11,839 nt of DNA. Source: Acetomicrobium sp. UBA3949. GTDB lineage: Bacteria; Synergistota; Synergistia; Synergistales; Acetomicrobiaceae. Below are positions 1 through 6,722 of this stretch, piece after piece (the stretch's first letter is position 1; every line of letters begins with the position of its first letter). The position numbers and the translations under genes were made by a program. The notes below the pieces were generated by a model. The model worked only from the letters and a program-made list of their open reading frames with translations, ran no database searches and was not told the DNA's origin. The stretch covers positions 1-11,839 of the forward strand of contig DGDP01000006.1 of the NCBI GenBank assembly GCA_002385485.1. Reading direction: 5' to 3'.

Positions 1-258
1 AGATGTGTAGAAGTTTCCTGGGTAAAACCAATGGGAGGGTTTTTTTACTGGCTTGAGATGAAAAATTTAAAGACGGCCGATCTTTATGAGAAGGCCTTGC
101 AAAAGAAGGTAGCTTTTGTTCCTGGCGAATCCTTTTACCCAAATCAAAACGGCGGCAAAAACTGCTTCAGAATGTGCTTCACCTTCGCTTCCCCTAGCGA
201 CATGGACGAAGGCATCAAACGTCTAGGAGAGGCTATGAAAGAGCTTTTGAAGTCCTAG
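1..258 (+). CDS. PLP-dependent aminotransferase, class I/II (C-terminal fragment)
   Basis: The reading frame is open from base 1, so this is the last 85 codons of a gene that begins outside the window. The fragment starts with a W-V-K-P-x-G-G-F-F-Y-W pattern, which is the start of the C-terminal small domain in fold-type I aminotransferases of the 2-aminoadipate/aromatic (LysN, MocR-like) group. The later F-R-M-C-F segment supplies the arginine that in this family binds the substrate carboxylate. It ends with the usual helix of the form D-E-G-I-K-R-L-G-E-A-M-K. The catalytic lysine that holds PLP lies upstream, outside the window. Substrate cannot be decided from the fragment. It runs in the same direction as mnmE but is separated from it by 84 bp containing a hairpin and a possible promoter, so it is probably a separate transcription unit. 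Confidence 0.85.
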   Translation, partial: RCVEVSWVKPMGGFFYWLEMKNLKTADLYEKALQKKVAFVPGESFYPNQNGGKNCFRMCFTFASPSDMDEGIKRLGEAMKELLKS

Positions 259-272
259 CGAAAAACAACTGC

Positions 273-302
273 CCTCTTCTTTCTGTTCCAAGAAAGAAGA
301 GG
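273..302 (+). terminator. perfect 12-bp inverted repeat after the aminotransferase gene
   Basis: Bases 273-284 (cctcttctttct) are exactly complementary to 291-302 (agaaagaagagg), leaving a 6-base loop. The hairpin lies 15 bp past the aminotransferase stop codon, where a terminator is expected. However, the top strand has no clean T run directly after it, and the arms are purine/pyrimidine-biased rather than GC-rich. Read on the other strand, a T5 run follows about 7 bases after the stem. It is therefore either a weak intrinsic terminator or a 3'-end-stabilising stem. Confidence 0.45.
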
Positions 303-308
303 TATAAT
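280..308 (+). promoter_or_regulatory. possible mnmE promoter
   Basis: A perfect -10 hexamer TATAAT occupies 303-308, about 35 bp ahead of the mnmE start. The matching -35 position (around 280-286) is inside the hairpin and is a poor match to TTGACA. The -10 box directly abuts the inverted repeat, so one short spacer would serve as both the end of one unit and the start of the next. Only the -10 box supports the call. Confidence 0.35.
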
Positions 309-342
309 CATATGATCTTTTGGACAAGGGAAAGAATAATTT

Positions 343-1731
343 GTGTTGGAAAAAAGTTTTTTAAACTTAGATGACACTATCGCATCTATATCTACAGCTT
401 GGGGTGAGGCCGGAATAGCCATAGTAAGGCTTTCCGGTCCCCAAGCTCTTGATATTGCAGAAAAAGCATTTAGAGGAATCAAACCCCTTAAAGACACGCC
501 CCCCAGATATATGCGAAACGGATTCTTACTCGACGAAAGGGGTGCCCCAATAGATGAGGTGTTGGGAGTTTGGTTTCGCGCGCCAAAAAGCTATACGGGC
601 GAAGATGTGGTAGAGATCCACTGCCATGGCGGCTTGCTTGTCGCCTCAAAATGTCTCGAGCTTCTGATCGCTCATGGTGCCCGCCTTGCTGAGCCAGGAG
701 AATTTACACAGAGGGCTTTTCTGAACGGAAGAATAGATTTAACCCAGGCCGAAGCAGTACTTGGTGTGATAAGAGCCAAAAGTGACGAAGCGCTCCTTTC
801 TGCTGCAAGAACCTTGCGTGGGGAGCTGTCCGCCAGGGTCAATGGTATATACGATTCCCTGCTCAATATTTCTGCAACTTTAGAGGCTAACCTCGATTTT
901 CCCGAGGAAGATATACCATATCTATCTCAAGATGATCTCTTCCAAAGTTTGAATGCAATAGCTTTAAATCTCCAAGATGTGATATATCGCTGCAAAGTTG
1001 GCAAAGCACTCAGAGACGGAATAAAGGTAGCGATAGTCGGCCGCCCGAATGTGGGGAAATCTTCCATATTTAACGCCCTTTTAGAGGAAACGCGTGCTAT
1101 TGTAACTCCTATACCAGGCACTACAAGAGACATCATAGAAGGAAGCATAGTGCACAAAGGAATTCCCATCATATTTATGGATACGGCAGGCTTGAGGGCA
1201 ACGGATGACCTAGTGGAAACAATTGGCGTAAGCATGGCTCAAAAGGCTTTAAGAGAGGCCGACTTGAGGCTATGGATAATAGATGGAAGCGAGCAACTCA
1301 CCAAAGAAGAGATCGACATGGCAATGGAGCTTAAAAATCACTCCCACATCGTGGCGATCAATAAAGCCGATATCCCCCAAGTAATTTCACTTGAAGACGT
1401 TAAGCAAATCCTTTCAGAAAGCGAAATCATGGTCCTCTCTTCTTATGACAAAGAAGCCATAGGGGAATTAAAGGAACGAATTGTCAAGAAACTGTTCAAA
1501 GATTCGGCAATAAACGAGGGTTTCAATGCAACGGCAAGGCAAATAGAGGCCTTGAAAAGCGTGTTGTCATGTGTTGAAAATTCCATATCCTCCCTAGCAT
1601 CCGGAGAGCCGCAAGATCTCGTCGCCTCCAATTTGCTCGAGGCGAGATACCATATTGACAGATTACTGGGACGTAATTTCGACGAAGACCTGATTCATTT
1701 GATTTTTAGCCAGTTTTGCGTGGGGAAATAA
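343..1731 (+). CDS. mnmE: tRNA uridine-5-carboxymethylaminomethyl(34) synthesis GTPase MnmE
   Basis: MnmE works with MnmG to modify the wobble uridine (U34) of certain tRNAs, using a formyl-folate-type C1 donor, FAD, GTP and K+. At 462 aa the length is normal. The N-terminal tetrahydrofolate-binding domain covers roughly residues 1-120 and includes a D-T-I-A-S-I-S-T motif. A helical domain follows, with the inserted Ras-like G domain: P-loop G233-RPNVGKS-S241, switch G259-TTRD, D280-TAG, and N340-KAD. The protein ends in the diagnostic C-V-G-K (459-462), whose cysteine is essential in the family. The likely start is GTG at 343, with TTG at 346 as the alternative; an AAGGG at 326-330 can act as ribosome binding site, with rather long spacing. 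It is a housekeeping gene and has no evident functional link to the converging C1 operon, although both concern one-carbon units. Confidence 0.97.
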   Translation: MLEKSFLNLDDTIASISTAWGEAGIAIVRLSGPQALDIAEKAFRGIKPLKDTPPRYMRNGFLLDERGAPIDEVLGVWFRAPKSYTGEDVVEIHCHGGLLVASKCLELLIAHGARLAEPGEFTQRAFLNGRIDLTQAEAVLGVIRAKSDEALLSAARTLRGELSARVNGIYDSLLNISATLEANLDFPEEDIPYLSQDDLFQSLNAIALNLQDVIYRCKVGKALRDGIKVAIVGRPNVGKSSIFNALLEETRAIVTPIPGTTRDIIEGSIVHKGIPIIFMDTAGLRATDDLVETIGVSMAQKALREADLRLWIIDGSEQLTKEEIDMAMELKNHSHIVAINKADIPQVISLEDVKQILSESEIMVLSSYDKEAIGELKERIVKKLFKDSAINEGFNATARQIEALKSVLSCVENSISSLASGEPQDLVASNLLEARYHIDRLLGRNFDEDLIHLIFSQFCVGK

Positions 1732-1823
1732 TTAATACAAAGGTCATTAAGAAACGCCTTTCGTCGCTCGGAAATTCCCTCTTCGGTGATCGAATAAAAT
1801 TACCGACTCACTGCCTCAACTAA

Positions 1824-2720
1824 CTACCAGCGTGCGATGAGACCTCTCATAAGGCAGCGATGAATAGCGTCCAGGAAATACAAAAACATCCCCGATACCA
1901 CCAAATCTGCCGTCGTGCCTGGATTTCTTTTGTTGCCTTTTTTCCGGAGGAAGTTATCAAAATTATGAATAGATTTTCTTCCCCTTTCGGTCATAACCCC
2001 TCCCCTCTCCAAAACCTCGAAGGCCTTTCCGGAAATCTCTACCGCTTCCTCCCATCCTAGCTTGCGGAATATCAAAGTATCGGGAACCTTGGAAAGGATT
2101 GTCAAAAAGGCTTGCACAGCAGCATCTCGCAATCTCAACCCCCTCTTCAGCGCGTCGGCAAAGGATGGCAAGGAGAGCTCGAAGGTAATGGAAAAATCGG
2201 TCACGTATTCCCTTGCGATAGAATCTCTATCCGAAGCTTCAGCCATTGCTTCTCTCAAGTTGATTCCCTGAGGCATCTCATTTACGTCATATAGGTCCAC
2301 CCGACCCATACCGCCTGCGCCCGACATCCTTATGGCTTCATATGTCTTGACGGCGTCGCTTTCGCTTAGACTGCCAAGAACACCTCTTAAGGAATTACGA
2401 ATAGCTTCGGCATTAGAATCGTTATCGCAATATAGGGCAGCCTTAGAAAGGGGAGCCAATAGCAATATAATGCCTAAATTCACATTTGCAGAGGTGAGCT
2501 TTGCTCTTGCTTTAATGCTTTCCAAAACGATTTCTCCCACGGACAATCTGTCAAGCTCTTGAAAAGCCGAACCCAATGCGACAGCCCCTGCAAAAAAATC
2601 AAAGGGGTTAGTGTCGTGAAAAGATCTGTTTATATGAACGTTGCCGGGTTTCTTTGAGCATACTTCAACGATTGAAGCTAATTGAGCGGCCCAGATAATC
2701 TCGTCTATAGCATACATCAT
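1824..2720 (-). CDS. CitG/MdcB-like (triphosphoribosyl-dephospho-CoA synthase family) protein of the H4MPT operon
   Basis: This 298-aa protein has the family's signatures: K24-PGNVH-29 near the N terminus, a T-S-A-N-V-N-L-G-I-I-L-L-L-A-P-L segment at 76-91, and N266-PGTTADL-273 near the C terminus. Classical CitG condenses ATP with dephospho-CoA, releasing adenine, to make the prosthetic-group precursor of citrate lyase. No citrate or malonate lyase gene is nearby. Instead it is the last gene of an H4MPT operon, 14 bp after the ATP-grasp gene, behind a GAGTGA-type ribosome binding site. To my recollection CitG-like genes recur in bacterial H4MPT clusters. A role in adding the ribosyl phosphate unit of the methanopterin side chain, using ATP as ribosyl donor, is chemically attractive but is my inference. 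The start is a double ATG; the first is used here. Confidence 0.85.
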   Translation of the reverse strand: MMYAIDEIIWAAQLASIVEVCSKKPGNVHINRSFHDTNPFDFFAGAVALGSAFQELDRLSVGEIVLESIKARAKLTSANVNLGIILLLAPLSKAALYCDNDSNAEAIRNSLRGVLGSLSESDAVKTYEAIRMSGAGGMGRVDLYDVNEMPQGINLREAMAEASDRDSIAREYVTDFSITFELSLPSFADALKRGLRLRDAAVQAFLTILSKVPDTLIFRKLGWEEAVEISGKAFEVLERGGVMTERGRKSIHNFDNFLRKKGNKRNPGTTADLVVSGMFLYFLDAIHRCLMRGLIARW

Positions 2721-2734
2721 GTTTAATCACTCTA

Positions 2735-3592
2735 TCACAACATAGCATCGACAATGGTCGATGCTATGTCCGATTGCGCAACCTGCTGGAGCCCTCTCCA
2801 ACCTGGTATTCCGTTAACCTCCAATAAGTAAAGCTCTCCTTCTTTGGAGGGCAAAATATCAACTCCTGCATAAAATGCTCCAACTGCCTCGACAGCGCGT
2901 AGGCTTAAATCGACTATACTGGTGTCCGGATCCAAAGGGCTAACCTCTGCTCCTAGGGCCACATTGCACCTCCAATCAGATGAGTGCCTCTTCATCGCCG
3001 CTATAACACGCCCATTTACCACGAAGACCCTTATATCACTACCTTCGTGGGGAATGAACCTTTGAAGATAGTATACATATCTACATTGATATAATGCCAT
3101 AAATACTCTATGAGCAGTCTCGGGATCCGTCACCCTTATCATACCCCTGCCTTCCGAACCAAAGAGAGGCTTAACCACTACATCACATCCCAGTTCCTTA
3201 AAGGCAGCCATGGCATCTTCATATCTTTCAGTAATGTAAGTCTCCGGAACTTTCAATCCTGCCCGGGAGAGCAAGGCTGTAGTATACATCTTGTCCACAG
3301 TCCTCTCCAAAGCCCGAGGGGAATTTACAATCTCTACGTCCTTAACTTCCTCCAGTACATGAAGCAAGTCGACCCTAAATATCACCTGCTCCAACGAACC
3401 TCCAGGCAAGGAACGTACTAAAACCACATCTCCAATATCTGTCCCAACGCCCGGACAAGGTGTATCGCCCTTTATAAAAGCCTTCATTTCTTTGGCGCGA
3501 AGAACGTTAACGACAACACCTCTTTTTTGAAATGCCCTTATCAGTGCCTCAACGTGCCAGGCGTTTTCCGATCCCAATATCGTTACTTTCAT
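2735..3592 (-). CDS. RimK/MptN-like ATP-grasp ligase
   Basis: This 285-aa protein has the ATP-grasp layout. A pre-ATP-grasp domain covers about 1-95, followed by ATP-binding K141-PLFGSEGRG-150, then D186-I-R188, a cationic K-R-H patch near 201-203, D245, and the Mg-binding E258-V-N260. RimK-family enzymes join an amino acid, usually glutamate, to a carboxylate through an acyl phosphate; in methanogens MptN adds glutamate to H4MPT. The gene overlaps the mch stop by 4 bp (ATGA) and sits in a full H4MPT operon, so the substrate is probably an H4MPT- or methanofuran-type cofactor. Bacterial dephospho-H4MPT and the polyglutamyl methylofuran of methylotrophs are both conceivable acceptors. The ligase fold is certain; the substrate is inferred. 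Confidence 0.88.
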   Translation of the reverse strand: MKVTILGSENAWHVEALIRAFQKRGVVVNVLRAKEMKAFIKGDTPCPGVGTDIGDVVLVRSLPGGSLEQVIFRVDLLHVLEEVKDVEIVNSPRALERTVDKMYTTALLSRAGLKVPETYITERYEDAMAAFKELGCDVVVKPLFGSEGRGMIRVTDPETAHRVFMALYQCRYVYYLQRFIPHEGSDIRVFVVNGRVIAAMKRHSSDWRCNVALGAEVSPLDPDTSIVDLSLRAVEAVGAFYAGVDILPSKEGELYLLEVNGIPGWRGLQQVAQSDIASTIVDAML

Positions 3593-4533
3593 TGTTCAAA
3601 CCATTCGCGCCTCAGAAGCTCGAGGTTTTCTCTTCCGAAGTTCTGCCAACGCCCTGTAGCAATATTGTTTATTGATACGCTTGCCGGACTGAAAAGCATG
3701 GGGTCGACATGGTAAAAGTCGTAATTATATCTTTTAAAAAGCTCCGAAAAAGGTAAACCGTAATCTTTAGAAGATGCGGAAGGCAGTTTTTCGGCGATGG
3801 AATCGATTGCAGAATCTTTGTCGCAGAGCGTAAACCACACCTTGCCACCATATAATACCGCATCATTAGTCCAACCCATAGCAGTCATAAAATCTCCCGG
3901 TGTCGGGGGAATGGGGCAAATTCCGTAACCGTGGATGAGCATCGTCGTATCGTAACCTAGTTCGAATAGTTTATGAACCCCTGTTTCAACTACTCTCGAT
4001 ACGATCTGAACGGCTCCTGCCAAGGAATTGCTGGGTGCCACCAAAACGTACAGATCCCTCGGATCGACTTCGCATTTTCTTGATATCGAATCCAATAAGC
4101 TTTCAGGGGGAAGTATAGATGATTCGATCGCTAGCACGGCAACGGGCGAAGTTTCTTTGTATTCAAGCACAGAATACAAGGGCTCGTTGCAGTAAAGCGA
4201 CCTGGCGGGGCCGGAACCCAGTGCGAAAAAATCTCCCTCTTTCAGGGCCCAACCAGCATATTGCGAAGCAAGGCAGGCAACTGCAGGATTTGCAACCTGC
4301 ACTGTAACGCTAGGGATTGATAATTCAGGATAGACGCCGAAACTTACCTCTCCAAAGCCTCCCATGCATGCCTCTGCGAAAAGTCTGCCTGCCTCATAAG
4401 AACCATTCGAACCTATGCCAACGTCTAAAACTGTCGATCCTGCCTTTGTCTTAATAACGGATATGCCCAATTCATGAGATTTTTCGATCATTTCGCTTAC
4501 GCGTTCATACGCTCCCTCATTAAGAGTTTTCAA
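3589..4533 (-). CDS. mch: methenyltetrahydromethanopterin cyclohydrolase
   Basis: Mch interconverts N5,N10-methenyl-H4MPT and N5-formyl-H4MPT in the cytoplasm. The 314-aa length is normal. Family motifs are clear: N-terminal L-N-E-x-A, S42-NGSYEAG-49, G106-SGPAR-111, V165-APSNSLAGAVQ, the S-R180-V-V-E183-T motif whose Arg/Glu pair has the same spacing as the catalytic pair described for archaeal Mch, and G202-YGICPIPP. The start is TTG at 4533, with a GGGGGAG ribosome binding site about 10 bases upstream inside the end of fhcC, which it overlaps by 14 bp. The N terminus from this start aligns with the usual family N terminus, so no longer form is needed. It is coupled by ATGA overlap to the ATP-grasp gene that follows. 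Confidence 0.97.
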   Translation of the reverse strand: MKTLNEGAYERVSEMIEKSHELGISVIKTKAGSTVLDVGIGSNGSYEAGRLFAEACMGGFGEVSFGVYPELSIPSVTVQVANPAVACLASQYAGWALKEGDFFALGSGPARSLYCNEPLYSVLEYKETSPVAVLAIESSILPPESLLDSISRKCEVDPRDLYVLVAPSNSLAGAVQIVSRVVETGVHKLFELGYDTTMLIHGYGICPIPPTPGDFMTAMGWTNDAVLYGGKVWFTLCDKDSAIDSIAEKLPSASSKDYGLPFSELFKRYNYDFYHVDPMLFSPASVSINNIATGRWQNFGRENLELLRREWFEQ

Positions 4534-5386
4534 GAGTCAAAATCTCCCCCTTCCCCAGCGAAGACATATCTCCAACATACCTTCTGTAAAGACCGTTAAA
4601 AATTTCATCGTTCATGGGAAAACCGCAACCCCTTAAATACTTAAAATAAAGCTTCAGGTATGTGGGCGAATAAAGGCAACTATAGCCAAACGTTGAAAGC
4701 ACTCTATCGGTTCCTCCTATCGATACTATGCTCCCCCTCTTCATGCCACCGCCTGAGTTGAGCCCCAATTTTCCAAATACGACGATCGTACCTGCTATCA
4801 TGTTGGCTCCAGCAAAATCTCCGGCATCTCCCGTCACTGCTATGAGGCCTCTCCTCATCCCCTCTCCAACCCTGTTTCCGACAGAGCCGAAGACCATGAT
4901 CATACCGCCTCTCATGCCCTTGCTGTTTCCCGGAAGAGGAGAGCCAAGCATGGCCTTCGCATTGCCCTTTACGATTACCGTCCCGCCCGACATCTCGCAA
5001 CAGCACCGTGGCTCTAAATTACCATTAACGACAATCGTTCCGCCTTTCATGCGTTGGCCCAAGTGCATGCCTGCATCTCCGTTGACCATGATCAGGCCTG
5101 ATGTCATCCCTTCACCAATTCCTTTGACGTGTTTTAGTTCGCCCTCAAATATCAGCGCTTCGTCACCCTCGTATTTCACTTCAAAGACATCTCCAAGGTC
5201 TGCGGTCTCATTGCCAACGAATACTTTGAAGGAGGCGATTTCAACCGGCCCCTTACCCAACACCGACTCAGGCAAAATCCCGTCCACCTCTATGGGAACT
5301 GCCTCGCTTTTCTTTAAACTTAAGGTAACTCCTTTCACCTTTCCTGAGTAAGCCTTCCCCAACGTACAAAGGGCACAACTATGCAT
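4520..5386 (-). CDS. fhcC: formylmethanofuran dehydrogenase / formyltransferase-hydrolase complex subunit C
   Basis: This is the FwdC/FhcC subunit, which interacts with the A and D subunits in the complex that moves formyl groups on and off methanofuran. In the 288-aa form chosen here, residues about 92-225 are a run of G-x-x-x-G beta-helix repeats like those in glutamate synthase alpha (for example G-D-A-G-D-F-A-G and G-K-L-G-L-N-S-G), followed by a Tyr/Phe-rich C-terminal tail. I chose ATG at 5386 because a strong GAGGTGAAGGG ribosome binding site precedes it and the FwdC family begins close to the V-T-L-S-L-K-K segment. A TTG at 5458 gives 24 more residues but has no good binding site and would overlap the chemoreceptor gene by 44 bp. 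A Cys triplet at 128-130 is unusual. FhcA and FhcB partners are not in the window, so dehydrogenase versus hydrolase function is open. Confidence 0.92.
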   Translation of the reverse strand: MHSCALCTLGKAYSGKVKGVTLSLKKSEAVPIEVDGILPESVLGKGPVEIASFKVFVGNETADLGDVFEVKYEGDEALIFEGELKHVKGIGEGMTSGLIMVNGDAGMHLGQRMKGGTIVVNGNLEPRCCCEMSGGTVIVKGNAKAMLGSPLPGNSKGMRGGMIMVFGSVGNRVGEGMRRGLIAVTGDAGDFAGANMIAGTIVVFGKLGLNSGGGMKRGSIVSIGGTDRVLSTFGYSCLYSPTYLKLYFKYLRGCGFPMNDEIFNGLYRRYVGDMSSLGKGEILTLENS

Positions 5387-5387
5387 T

Positions 5388-5398
5388 CCCTTCACCTC
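5388..5398 (-). promoter_or_regulatory. ribosome binding site deciding the fhcC start
   Basis: On the minus strand these bases read GAGGTGAAGGG, with AGGTG six bases ahead of the ATG at 5386. This is among the best Shine-Dalgarno matches in the operon and supports the shorter fhcC. It lies in the 28-bp gap after the chemoreceptor stop codon, so fhcC can be initiated independently of the upstream gene. Confidence 0.7.
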
Positions 5399-5414
5399 GA
5401 CACTCTGTGTGAAC

Positions 5415-6722
5415 TTACTGTAACTTATCCCCCTCCCAAAGCCTAAACCGTCCGACAAGGCTTCGAAGGGTTAATGCTAGCTCTTCCATATTGTTCGATT
5501 TGTCGCTCAACTGCGAGGCCGATTCGGCAAGATCCGTCATAGCATTCTTCGCTTCTACGACGAAGTCCTTTATCCTTTCCACCTCTCTAGATATGCTTTG
5601 TAGGGTGGCAGATATCTCTTCTGATGATGCAGCCTGCTCCTGAGAGACCGAAGACAAATCGTTCGCAGCAGAAGATATCTTTCTAAGGTATTCTAAGATA
5701 TCTTCTATTACCTTCATGGTAGCCTGAGCCTTCTCGTTCGCATCTAAAGAGACATCCGATCCAACCTTTACCGAATTTACGACACTATCTAATTTAAATG
5801 ACATATCATTCATTTGATGGGCTACGTTGCCAGCGACATCGTTTGATTCATAAGCCAACCTCCTAATCTCTTCTGCGACCACGGCAAATCCCTTTCCTCC
5901 TGCACCAGCTCTTGCTGCTTCTATCCCTGCATTGAGGGCTAACATGTTCGTCCTGGTTGCTATTTTTGAGATGTTTTCCAAAAGCAAATTGATTTCTTCG
6001 ATCTTTTGCACCAGTTCGTTTACTGTGTCTATATTCTTGATAGATTCCTGGGCTGCCTCCTTGATCTTTTCTCTCATCACCTGAATAACCTCTAGCCCTC
6101 TTTCCGCCGACCGTGAGGCATCAGCAATCTCCTGAGCTATGTCCATAGTCCTCGATGCCGCTAATTGATTTCCAGAGGCTACTTCTTGAATTCCCTCGGT
6201 GATGGCATTCATATCGGAGACAAACCTCTCAACCATGTCCGACAATTTTGTAATTTCATTAAGAAGGTTACCTGCTACTCGATCATCTTTGTTTGCCATT
6301 TCGTGTACTATTTTGGATACATTTTTTATCTCAGTGGAGGAGTTGGATATTACTCCTATTAGGTCCTGAATACGATCTAGGAATTCATAGGTCGACTTGC
6401 CCACTTCGGCCATCTCATCGCTAGACCAAACATCGTATTCGAGGGTAAAATCTAATGTTTCCTTTAACTTTTTTAAAAATTTCCTATATTCGTCTATAGG
6501 AAGGGTTATAGAGAACAAGAGGGTCAAGCCGCCTATAACTGTAAATAGAATCAATATCGTGATGAAAATTATCAAAAGATCAAAGGATTCCACGACATTT
6601 AAATATACATACCCTATTGCACATTCAAACACTAAAAGTATTGTCAAAAAGACCATAATACGGGATTTTATCGATATTTTTCTTAATAACTTAGAAATTT
6701 TCACGATCAACCACCCAATCAC
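5415..6722 (-). CDS. methyl-accepting chemotaxis protein with minimal periplasmic loop
   Basis: This 435-aa membrane chemoreceptor has TM1 at about 22-42 and TM2 at about 49-72, joined by only about six residues, so there is virtually no extracytoplasmic sensor domain. A HAMP-like segment follows (about 72-122, with an S-S-D-E-M-A-E-V pattern). The long coiled-coil signalling hairpin has the conserved tip N259-MLALNAGIEAARAGAGGKG-278 and F-A-V-V-A-E-E-I-R-R-L-A, which contact CheA/CheW. The arms are about 22 heptads each. No CheR-docking pentapeptide is seen at the C terminus. GTG at 6722 overlaps the ftr stop by 4 bp (GTGA); a GTG at codon 7, behind a GGGTGG ribosome binding site, is an alternative start. 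Its place between ftr and fhcC is odd. It must sense an internal or membrane-linked signal, or pair with another sensor; a C1-linked cue is inference only. Confidence 0.93.
   Translation of the reverse strand: MIGWLIVKISKLLRKISIKSRIMVFLTILLVFECAIGYVYLNVVESFDLLIIFITILILFTVIGGLTLLFSITLPIDEYRKFLKKLKETLDFTLEYDVWSSDEMAEVGKSTYEFLDRIQDLIGVISNSSTEIKNVSKIVHEMANKDDRVAGNLLNEITKLSDMVERFVSDMNAITEGIQEVASGNQLAASRTMDIAQEIADASRSAERGLEVIQVMREKIKEAAQESIKNIDTVNELVQKIEEINLLLENISKIATRTNMLALNAGIEAARAGAGGKGFAVVAEEIRRLAYESNDVAGNVAHQMNDMSFKLDSVVNSVKVGSDVSLDANEKAQATMKVIEDILEYLRKISSAANDLSSVSQEQAASSEEISATLQSISREVERIKDFVVEAKNAMTDLAESASQLSDKSNNMEELALTLRSLVGRFRLWEGDKLQ

Noticed and set aside
255..497. 80-codon minus-strand frame over the mnmE start
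   Set aside because: Antisense to a well-supported gene, with no domain or ribosome binding site of note.
1732..1823. Bidirectional terminator between mnmE and the converging operon
   Set aside because: Only a weak 7-bp stem with a G-T pair (around 1783-1806) and no T run could be found; not enough for a call.
1824..2720. Citrate or malonate lyase accessory gene
   Set aside because: CitG-like motifs fit, but no lyase, acyl carrier protein or CitX/MdcG partner is in the window, and the gene is embedded in the H4MPT operon.
4728..5351. 207-codon open frame on the + strand
   Set aside because: It lies wholly antisense to fhcC, is Pro/Thr/Ser-rich as expected for the complement of Gly-rich repeats, and has no recognisable domain.
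5387..5458. N-terminal extension of fhcC from a TTG at 5458
   Set aside because: There is no ribosome binding site, it would overlap the chemoreceptor gene by 44 bp, and the extra residues are not family-like; ATG at 5386 has a strong binding site.
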